NCBI RefSeq assembly: GCF_949628265.1
Contig: NC_088789.1
Coordinates: 682,001-746,000, forward strand
DNA from: Cloeon dipterum
Lineage: Eukaryota > Arthropoda > Insecta > Ephemeroptera > Baetidae
Direction of reading: 5' to 3'
Length of the DNA: 64,000 nt
The position numbers were made by a program, and so were the translations under genes. Under the pieces are notes generated by a model that was not told where the DNA came from, did not search any database, and was given only the letters and a program-made list of their open reading frames with translations. This document shows, piece after piece, positions 19,628 through 31,600 of the stretch (within the stretch, counting starts at the first letter, position 1; each line of letters opens with the position of its first letter).

Positions 19628-22600
19628 TTAGGCAGGAATCCTGCCTATGCCTGGAATCGCTCCCTCTGGCAGTGGTGACAACGAAACGTCTATTTTCCGG
19701 CCGTTCAGTGAAATAATGAACGGAGGCCCACCAAATTGGAACTTAATTAGAGTTCCATTGATTGTCAAACGCTTGCATTTGTTAATAAATCGAACAACGA
19801 GCTGTTCGCCACTACCAATATCCGCGAGTTGTTTCTCGCCGTCTAGGTAGAGGGTGGTGGATCGCCCAAGGGACGGGAAGTTCATTTGCACCTGGGGACA
19901 GAACAAACATAATTTTTGATACAGCGGCTGCTATTCTTAGTCGAGAGTTTATCCGCTGTTGTCCGGATTCTTTCGTCGGACGTCCAGACTATTTCTTACT
20001 ATGATTTTAGGCTTTATAGGGATAGGAACAATTAAACGAGTGTTTTCCCTCATTCAGCATCATTGTTAACTAACTTTTATTTACGGCAGGGCTGGCAACT
20101 AGTGGCGAGCCAACATAACATTATATCAATTTTTAGAAACAAATAGGATTTCTAGTCAAAGCTAGAATGGTACTCTTCGCAATGGCATATTATATTCCAG
20201 GGTTTTTACTTCCCAAAATGTGTGTAAATTGGATTTCTCAACTTTTGAATGAAAGACCGTGAACTATTCTTGCCTAAAAAGTAAGTAAAACACGCACCAT
20301 AACCTATTCGTAGTTTATTAGAATTGAGAATAGGATTTTTCCAACTTGCTTTATGTAAAAAGCTGCAATAAACAATGATATGTGTAGTTGCGGGGTGGCT
20401 GGGAAGGAGGAAGGAAAGAACTGCTCAGTTCGGCTACTATATAGACTCTTTCATTTCACACTCTGCACTCTCTGCGTGCACACATTTATGAAATACCTGA
20501 GTGGATATTTGGGATATAACAAAATCTTCCCCCTTTTTTGAAATTGTGAAAAATAAAAAATTAGAACAATTTGGAATTAAATGTTACAAAGGGAAATAAA
20601 CAAGAAAAACTGAAAATCAAATTACATAATTGGAAATCATTTTAAGTTTGGAACTGAAATTCAATTTGTATTTGAAAATCGAATTAAGTTATTGCTTTGG
20701 CATAAATTAATTTAGATTGAAATTTTGAAACTGAATTTGTTAAGTAACCGAGATTTTTAACACAAAGGTAACGGCACGAAATTACACTTGGCAAGTTTAT
20801 TTTTTCTTCTCATCTGCATTGGCCCATCAGACACCTCAGGCTCTCGGTAGCCTGGTACATCAAACGACCCCTGGGGAAACCATCATCCCAGGTTGACGGG
20901 CCGAGAACGCGGCTGCGCCCTCCGACTCACTCACAATGACACGCGGATGCGTGCCAGCTGGTCTCGTTGTGGTTTTCGTTTCTGCTTTTGCTTCTTTTGT
21001 AATTTTATGACAATTCGTGTATGAACTTGTCCCGCTGCTCTTCTAATGCCGAACCATCTCTCGTTGAAACTTGTATTTCGTTGAAATATTTTTTTTTTCG
21101 AAATTGTATAGTTTCTTCTTGATGAAACGCCCCGGGACACCCACGCAAAGGAGCCCTGAATCGGCGATCGCGTCGTGCCTCGCGCCCCGATCCCTTACTG
21201 GATTGTCTCTAGTCAGTCACAGTCACCTTTTCCTCCCGGCGGAAAATTTTATCTCATCCTCGTCGCCACTTGAAATGTATGTAGTTGCGGGATGGCCGGG
21301 AAGGAGGAAGGAAAGAACTGCTCAGTTCGGCTACTATAGAGATAGACTATTTTATTTCACACTCTGCACTCTCTGCGTGCACACATTCATGAAATACCTG
21401 AGTGGATATTTGGGATATAACAAACAATAGTAGGACTATACACGCACATATGATGTGTGTCCTCTGTAGAGGGTGCAGCGGCAAAGATTCCACCTTACCA
21501 CGGACAGACTCTCGCAGCAAAATAACATTCATTCCCAGAGGTTGAACTTTTTTCCCCCCATAAAATCCGCAAGCGCTGAGAGATGTAACAAAGAAAAAGA
21601 GAAATCGGGGACGCTAGCAGAGCTATAGAGCACGAAAATGCCGTCACCGACGCAGCAGATATAAATAAACAGAAAAATTTTCAAAAGGATTTCCGACCAT
21701 TTCATGAAAAATACAAAGTAAACAAAAATACAACAACGAATTTTACTTCAAAGCCTGTGCACGAGCTACACACACACACACACGCACACAAATACTGAGG
21801 GGCGACACGCTTGTCATACCTGGGTATTATTGTTAGTTCTTGTATAGTTTAAATTAAGTGTTTCGGATGTTACAAATCGCGTTTAAGCTTTTTATCAAAT
21901 ATCAGAACTAAAGTAACTATTACAGCACTCAATCTTTGGCACAATTCGATTCCCCTCAAAGAAACCTTTATTTATTTTTTCTCGCTGAAAACCTAAATTC
22001 TTTTTACTAAAAACCTTTCCCCGTAAAGTGAAAAATTGGACATATTAAAAAAACAGTGTCAATAAGAGTACCGCCGGACATGAATTGAATTATATCGATT
22101 TAAAAATGGCTGGATATAAAATGCACATACCTGTCCTGCGCAGAGGTGTAAGCATGGGGAGGGGTCAATGTGATATTCCGGCCTCTGTCCAAGAAGCATC
22201 ACTTCTTCTTGTCTTTCGCCTAAAAAAATGCCGATAGGCTGCCCGCCGTACTCGCACTTGTAGCTGAAGTTGTTGACTTGCAGCTCATCACGCGTTGGTG
22301 CTTTACTCAGCTTGAATTCGTGAGGATGCTGATCACCACGGACCCTCAAGTGCGTAGCTGGACTACCAACTGTGAGCTCAACATCCGCCTGCTCACCGTT
22401 ACCGAACTGAATTCTAATTGTTCGACGTTCTGGTCTGTACGAGAGCAGGTGCGGATCATCGCCTCTGAAAACACGAAAATAATCCAAAAGATAGACAAAA
22501 AGATTGATTCCAATTTTGGGAAATTAATGGAATTAATTCTGGTCGGATATTCCTAACAAAATGGATATTTTTGTTCAATTTTTCCAAACCTCATCAGAGA

Positions 22601-25600
22601 AGTTTAAATGGACCAAAATTTCTGTGACGAAACGTTTATTCTGTAGATTAATTGTTAAAGCAATAGAAGATTTTTTAGTCATTTTGACTGCCAAATTTCA
22701 TTTCAGAGAGGGTAAAAAGTAGTTCATTAATTCTAAAACAGTTCCAATAGAGTGGTTTTAAAATACCAAGCAAAATTTCTGGTGTTACAATCAAAAGACC
22801 TTCGATCTTGACCAAAGCTCCCCTGAGGTCACTTGAGCCCTAATTCACACGCTCAATGCCCGCACAAAAATCCAGAATGTGCGGTTTAAAAATTAAAATA
22901 TAGTATATACCTGAGCATGACGACGTCAAATTCCGTGACGTGCCGCACAGGTTTCATTTCCCCGTCAATTAAGACTTGCCGGCGAAGGGTGTCAACAGCG
23001 TCAGCAATGTCATAAGGTTCTGCTTGTTGCAAGTTATAAATAGCTGGCGGGGTGGACTGTGGGAATGAGGAGAAGGGCGCAACGGAGATGAGGGCGGGAG
23101 GTGGCGAGATCTGGTAGACCCGGAAAAAGCTGTCTTCTTCTGCTTCCACCTCGAGCTGCTCAGTCTTTTCATCAGCATCAATAAAGCTAAATTGATAAAA
23201 GGCTGTGAACAGAATTTTCAAGATCAATGGCTATATACCGAACAATTATTTCAAGGAATGGTTTTAGAATTGTCATTTGGCAGTTTCGAGTTTTAGAGTG
23301 GCTAAATAATTTAAAAATAAATTTAATATTTTACACTGTTCTTGTATTATTATAAATAAATGCAACCAATACTATATGTTTAACCATCATTATTTGGTGC
23401 ATATTATGTGCAAATTCAGATGTAGGAATTGGTTGCATTTAATTATAATAATAAAAGAACAGTGTAAAATATTAAATTTATTATTAACTTATTAATAAAC
23501 ATAATCAAGTTATTTTGATTTAACTAAAAACCGATTTAATGCTTTTTTTCAAATAAACCTAAATGATTTTTTATACAATCTTCATATTAGCAGTTTTATT
23601 TTTTTGAAGGTTTATTCTACAAAGAAAATATTAATATTTATTATTCTAACTATTTTTGGACATACTTGATTGGTGTCACGCTTAATTTATTGAGATAGAG
23701 ATTAAAAATATGAAAAAATAATTTTTTTCGGATTTCCAGGCGGTGGTTAAGGATTCGAAGGGGGTTGGCACCCTTATGATCACTTGCATTAACTAGGGGA
23801 GGTCATTACGTATCAAACGATGTGCGGTTTTTGTAAATCAGACCCATAGAAGCTGAGATTAAGCGGAAAACGTGTTTTTTTATTTACGATTAAGAGACCC
23901 GAAAAACATCGATTTTTAACACTCAATTCAAAATATCTTGTAAACGAAGTAAATATGTAACTCCAATTTTTTATATGTTGTTACCATGGATATGAGGCAC
24001 ATTTTAGCTATTTTGAATTTCCAAAATTTTATGTACTTGGGTATGTGGGATTTTCTTGAAAGGTTTGACCCCAATTTCGTGACCTTGACCTTTGACCTAC
24101 GAAGTTGGTCATCGTGGAAAAGTTGTTTGGCATTAAACGTAGCATATTTTGGATACCAAATTTTTGTGTTTACCACAAACAGAGTCAAAGTTACAAATCG
24201 CTAAAAACATCACCTTTTTCAAAAATCTCAAATTTTGATCCCCGTAAAATGAGCAATTTTTGGAATTTTCACCTAATATTTTAGGGTTAAACTATGGTCC
24301 CCTAGGGCAACATCTCCACCGAATTTTATCAAAATCTGAAGACCACTTGCCAAACAGTGGTTCATTTAATATGGATCCTTCCCTATGAAAGAACACCAAG
24401 CTTGATGAAATTGCAAAAATTCGTAAATTTTTATCTCAGGGTCACGTATGGGAGGGACCCAGAAACTCATAAAGTCAATTTCGACCTTCCTAGGTCTACC
24501 CTATAGGTTCTCTTCACGTGTCTAAGCAAATATAATGCGAAAAGCGTCCTTGCGCCAAGCGCGGCGCAGTGAGCGCTGCTGGTTATTTTGCTAGTACCAT
24601 TTTTTTGCTCTTTTCATCAGCTGCCCGAGCCCGCGGGGAGGGCGCGCACTGCACTGGCACGAATGCTGAAACCCGGGTCCCAATAACACCGCGAACGGAT
24701 AACATGGGCGCACCAGGCCGCACAAGGACCCAGCCCACTCAAGGGCCACTTGCCTCCGCACCGAGGACTGCATTGAAACGCTAGACATTCGTCCCGTCAA
24801 GCCAAATCACGCATGCTGGAAAGGTGCAAACCAGCAAGTAGCGAGTCGCCTCCCAGCCCGTTGAGCAATTTGAGCATTTCGAGTCACTAAACTAACCACT
24901 TTTTGCCATCTCTGACATTGGGTAGCCAGTATTAAATCTCCGAACCTAAAATAAGGCTATATGTGCGCGTGCTCCGTCTTGGCCAAGGAGATGGCGAGAT
25001 TGAGTCACGTGACACAGCTTAACCTGCATGTGATTCACTTCTTCTGCTGTGTGTCGCCTGCCCAAGCTGTAGAGCCTTCTTCTTTCTCGGTTGTTTCATT
25101 TCTCCTGGTAAACAATTCCGTTTTTATCAGTGCTTTTTGTTGTTCCAACAAAAATTAAACTTATTTTGTTTTGGAACATCATTGCATTATTGAGAAACTT
25201 TTGTTGAGTAGCAACGGAAGTTGGGTTTCAGAGCCGCTACACGACACACGACAATTGAACGGAGTGTGCTGTTCATTTTAATATTCTTGCCTTCCTTGGG
25301 AGAAAAATGATGTTTTTGAGGGTATATATGATCTTTTTAATATATTAACTGTTACCATATATTAATTATGAATTATTGTGCAGCATATTATCTTAGCCCT
25401 TTTTGTGCTAATGGTAAGCTCATCAAGAAATGATATTAAACCACCAGAAATGGAAATTTGGAAACACGTCGAAGAATTTATGAGGGTATTTTTTTTTTTT
25501 TGGAAAATGTTCGAATTAAATCTATTGAATGTGAATTTCTTATTTTGTACAGAAAACGTTCAGATTGTTCGATCAAACAGACCGTGACGACTTCCTCCTG

Positions 25601-28600
25601 ATCCTTGGAGACATCGATGGCGAAAGTAGCGAATTAAGCCTTTTCCTGACAGGTGCTCGCGATCTAACAAAACGCGCTAAAAGATACGACCATATCTACT
25701 TTCCGTTCTCTGCTGTGGACAGGTGGAGTGGCGTTTTAGTAATCGACTTGCCAAGCTTTGCTGTGTTTCACGACGTCCACGTCGATCTCATGATGGCTTT
25801 CGCGCACAAAGTCATTTTGGAGAAGGCAAAAAAACTGAAAATATTGCTTGTAATGCCAGATAAGGGAAAAAAAGAAATTGTGAGGTTCTGGAGTCTTGCG
25901 ATGAAACTGGTAGCAATTTTAGATGAAAATCTCAATGACATTTCAAGTGCAATCACTCTCGTTGGTGTAAATAAGCCGAAGAAATCTGAGGACAAAGTTC
26001 AATTGATGCTGAAGAATGTGGTGAAAACTTTGAGGAAAGACATGGACTTCATGAAAGACACGATTATCGCAACCTACGGAAATAAGTCAGAAGAATGGAT
26101 CAAACAACAAATTTGGGGGACACAGGAGTTGATGTTTATCATCAATGAAGAGAGTTTGTTCGCAGTGTTCCAAAGGCCAGGCAAAAATGGAACTTTTTGG
26201 TCGGAAAAAAATCGCAAAAATCTGCGTGAACTTTTCTTCGACACGGATTACTATGCCAAAGTGTATCAAGATTTTAAAGTTATAGTGGACGCAAGAACAA
26301 AGGATTACTTCTCTTATATTGATATGTCGGAGTTTGTTAACAAACGTGTGCTTAGAAGATGTACCAAAAAGATTGTCACAGATGAACTTCCTGGACGTAT
26401 TATGGATTCCAACATAACACAATTAAAATTGTCCTACGCCGAGTATGTTTCAAAGTTTAATATTTACATGGCAGGTGCAAAATATATAGATTTCTGCTTA
26501 AAAGTAAAATCGGATGCGAAAGTCTGGAACAAATTGAAATTCGAACTTGAAAAGTTGGACTTTTTTGAACAGCTGAAAGGTAAAAACAGCACACTTAGGG
26601 ATTTTGGTTTGGATTATTCGTTTGTCAAGGAAACTCAACAAAATTGCAAGCTCGCTTTAGATAAGCGGTCAACTAGAACATAGGAATATGTTTTGGATTG
26701 ATTAATCATAATTTGGTTATTCACTTTAATGTTAATTGTAATCACAGAATAAATGTTTTGAGCTGTTTATTGCAATAAATTTTGGAATTTTAGTGTATTT
26801 CCCCAGCCTCGTTAAAGTCAACATATTTAGTCACTTTAAAAAAATTTGTTCAAATAGAGTAATAGATCAATTTAACGCCTAAATAAATCGCCACCCACTG
26901 CTTCGAAACACTGATAAGAATGCATTTAGACATCACCAAAAGTTTTTGACTATCGATATAAATCGATATATATCGTCTGAAAAATATCGATGTTAAAATA
27001 TCGTACTATATAACCTATGTTAAGCCACAAAAAACATCGATAAAAATCGATAAATATCGTCAGAAAAAATATCGATATTTAATATTGATTTTTATTTGGC
27101 CATGTCTAAATGCATTAACAAAAGTAAAGCCAGCGGGCTCATTTAATTTAAAAGAATAAAATTATGGAAGAATTCTAATGCTTCTTCCTCGTCAGTTTAA
27201 TCAACAAAAATGAACTTCGAAGTTTGGACTTGTAAACAATATCGTTGGGAAGAAAAACAATAGAGTTATTTATTGGTAAAGTTAAGTGTATATTGCTTAA
27301 ATTTTCTTGGAAAATCTACAGAGGAGTCAATTCAATTCATTTATTTGACTTTTAGCATTCGTGCTAATGCAGTGCGCGCCCTTCTCGGTCCTCGGACAAC
27401 GGACAGGGATAAAAAGCGAAAACAATTGGTGCAATTTGAAATTAGCAGAGAAATTTAAATTATGAAATCGGGTGTGTACGAGACGACTCATCCCATCGAG
27501 AGTTGGTAAAATAAATTTTACAATTTGTTGCGTCCCACTGGCGAAAAATAAAAGAAAGGAATAAGAGGCTTATAAAACAGTTTCTTTTACTCTTTAGTCG
27601 TCTGGTTTGGAAAAAATAAGTTGCTGAATTAAAATTTTCAAATCAATTTCAAAAGTTTGTGAATACATATTTTATTTAAAAAACCAAGTGTTTATCCTTT
27701 GAAGTTTGAACTCTTAACCATTCCGTGTTATATACCGCACACAAACGATTTGTTTGATTTTTTGCCACTGTCACTGCGTTGTTGACTGTGACTATAGCGG
27801 AGTGGCAATATCTGCTGTTAAGTGCTAGAGCCTCTACTTGAAACGCACGACGCAGTGCTACACGACACACGACAGTCTCAAATTCTCATATCCCCCAAAG
27901 AATTAAGATGGGCTTGCTAATGGTAAAAATTATATTTTTTTCCTCTTTTTATCCCTGTCCGAGGACCGGGAAGGGCGCGCACTGTACTAGCACGAATGCT
28001 GAATTCCGATTGCCAATAACACCGCGAACGGATTGAATGGGCGCACCAGGCCGCACAGGGACCCAGCCCACTCAAGGGCCACTTGCCTCCGCACCGAGGA
28101 CTGCAATGAAACGCTAGACATTCGTCCCGTGATGCCAAATCATGCATGGTGGAAGCGTGCACCGTGCGAACCAGAAATTAGCGAGTTTTCCTAAGGCTAT
28201 GCAAACGGTAACCATCCAGCTACCGTCTGCACTGACAATCATAGTTTTGCTTGTAAGCAACATTGATTGCAGTCGGTATATTGTATATTGCATGCGGAAA
28301 CAGTAGCGGTTAAATTTAGAAGCAAAGGGCAAAATGTATATACTTACGGCACTCCTCAGTCTCGGCACATTTTAGAAGTCGGCGTCGGTTGTTCTCCTCC
28401 AACTGCTGCATAAACCGTTTGCCGACAGTTTGTAGATGCTTTTCGAACCTATGTGGAACACAAAAATATTTGAATTGGTATATTTAAAACCCTAATCATT
28501 TTGAACAGGAAACATTTCCAACAGTTTTCATCCCAGTATTCACGTGTCACGCAGATATGGCGTCTGATAGAGTACGGTGATAAATTAAAAAAACGTGAAA

Positions 28601-31600
28601 TCGTCCTGTTCCTGTTAAAGCACAACATTCAACAAACACCCAAATTTTCATTTTCGAATTGATTGTTGACCTTTGAAAGTTGCGCAATTTTACCGGGACC
28701 AGGACGAAATGAAATTGGTTTGCAAAATTTATCATGAAATTACCTTCAGCACAATGGATATTTTTTGTTATTTCCTTACTAAATGCTGATTGTGCTGATA
28801 ATTTGCAATTCAACCGTTAGATGGCACATCAGGCTAATGGAAAATGTAACAAAATACGCGAGAATGAAATTATTTTTCAGCGCTTCTGATTGGTCGCTGG
28901 ACTTTCTCCTGATTTAGCCTCCATTATTTCGACGCCATATTGAATTCTGACCGGCGGGAAAACCAACGCAACAACAGCTACTCAAACTAATCACCTTTGT
29001 TTGTCCTCTTCGGTGATTTTCTCCGTTTGCAGTTCAAGCTGCTGATTGCTTTCACTATTAAGCACAGCCAAATGAACGGGGGCGGAGGAAGAGGCAGAAC
29101 TGCCAGAGGCGTTTGAAGCGCTCAATCTGCGCTGCTCGCTGCGGCAGCTTTCCGTATTGCTGCTTGATGACTGTCGGCGTTGTCTGCACGCACGCTCTGC
29201 TGCTCAATAGTAAAATCATCAATACTCCGCATCGTAGGCCGTATTGTACGCATTTTGGGACAGGAAAAAATAAAGCTCTGTTTTATCTGTCTCATAATTC
29301 ATTTCAAGCCTTCATAGAAAGATTTGAGTTCAATGTATTTATTCTCTTTAAAAAACATTTGAATGGCACATAAAATCATCACAGATTGGGACTAGGAAAA
29401 ATTAAAAAAATATACATATTTCAAGCAAAACAATATGGTGTGTGCTTTTGCTAATATTTTCTAGACATCCCATGAAAAATTGAAAGGTTTTTTTCATTTT
29501 CTCAAAAGTCTAATGCAGAGGCTTTCCTGCTAAAATTGCGAGAGAAACACAGAGGTTAATACGATGGACCGAAATGCAGATATATAAGAGAAGAGGGTGA
29601 AGAATTACCTTCCGCCTCAGCAGCACGTTCTGCACAACGCAGCGCATATCTCTTGTTGCGCGCTTCGTTCCGTCTCTGCGTATCTTCATGTCTGCAGGAA
29701 AAACCAAACGTTTTATTTTCGATGAGTACGCTTTTAGCAATAATCTCATCTGCATATTGCGACACATGCATAAGCAAAAGGCTAATTTTCTCGATAAATA
29801 ACAATTAATTAACCGATGTCCCACTTGCTTACCTGTCTATTATATTTTTGTCGCAAGTCCTGCGACGTTTCGTGGCCGTGGTAATCGTTTGTTCAAGTGC
29901 CAGCCGCTTCAAGTTGCAGGTGGAACTCGATGTTCCAGGTCGAGGATCTCGGGTATCCTCTGCAAAAATTAATTTTTTTCTCCTTCCTGACTTCAATTTT
30001 TTTGTTTCAAAAGTCAGACCAAACAGATCAGTTTTGCCGCTGTCGCTTTACCTTTTATACCAATTAAGTGGACACTGCTAATGTTTAGAAAATCCTGCTG
30101 TGTAAATGTATTGAAGGAACGAAATTTATAGCTCTGGGAGAGAAGATTTTTCCTTTAGAAATCTCTCTTCTTCAAGAGAAAACAAGAAAAAAACTCGAAT
30201 TATTTTATTAATTTCTATAATTTTTATTTATTTACAATTTACGATGTCAATTTGGTTGTTAACATTAGCCGTTCAAATTTGTAAAAGGAGGCCAAAAGTG
30301 TACTATTGTTAACGATTTATTTATTAAGCACATTTCCTGAAATAATACAGTAATTTTAAATGCGTGAGTGACTTACCTGGCTCATCGTCAGATGAGCAGT
30401 TTGAAGGGCCATCCCGACTAGAAGAGCGACAATCCCTCTGTTTGTTTTCGCCGAGCCGACTCAGGTTGATGCGGAATTTGACCTCATCGTCTGAAGACGA
30501 GGTCGACTCTGATGAGTAGTCTGACAGCTAGAAAATTCATTACGAAGTTTTTTAATGTAACAAAATAATTTTTAACACTATAAAACATCTTAATGTACGT
30601 GAAAATAATGATTTTGGTGAAATTGATCGAGCGTTATTTTGTACTGATTGTTTACCACAAAGTAGTGTAATTAATACGAACAATGCTGCCCGTTATGTGT
30701 CGTTTTCAAGTGCGCGCGCAAATTATTATAGCAACAAAACGGATCGGGGGAAGAGTATATAGGTAATATATTCAGGTGATTCCGGTAATTGGCGAATCGA
30801 CCGTTAGATGGCAAATGAGGCAAATGGAAATTAACAAAATAAGCGGGAATGAAATTATTAGGTTGGCACGCCTCTTTTTTGACGCTTTTGATTGGCCGCT
30901 AGACTGTCTCCTGATTGGCCTCAAATATTTCGACGCCATATTCACTTCTGACCGGCGGGAACCAACAAAGATCGCAATCCGGACCCCGGTGACGAATTTT
31001 TACGTCCATGTAGAGGATAAAAAGCAATTTTGTTGCTCTTTGGTTTAAATAAGGTATAACGTTGTTTAGTTCATTGGCTTAAGATTAAATCAGACACGTA
31101 ATTATTCGAAAAGAGAATAATTTATTTTAATTTTTTTATGACTCTATTCCTTCTACTATCTCCCCTACACACAAGCGCTATCAAAATTTGAATTGTTTAA
31201 GTTCCGCTCGAACCAATTTATTGTGAATTTTTACTGTGAGAGTGCACCTTCGCCTATTTAAAAATAGACGAGCCTATTTCCTGAGCAGGCACTAAGTGGG
31301 GGCGAGTGCATATGTATTCGCCTGCAGGTAAATTTGTCAGAAGCCCAAACACCTTGACTGGCGAAGCACAAATCGTGTAGATGGTGTGCATTCGGCCAAC
31401 TTGCGACTTCCATTCTGAGTCGGATCCGATTTAATTTCTAAGCTGTACTACAACGTAAGTTACAGTTTTAATTTTTGGGCTTCCTATTTTCCCAAGTGAC
31501 TTCTGGGCACTTGATTCAATTTTGGCTGCTTTCTGACAAATTGCTTGTAACCCCAGGTGCCCTGCGGGGCCGTTCTGTACTGTTTGAATCGACGGCCTGC

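Noticed and set aside
24079-24097. TGACCTTGACCTTTGACCT as a nuclear-receptor enhancer
   Set aside because: The surrounding DNA looks repeat-derived and there is no gene start nearby.
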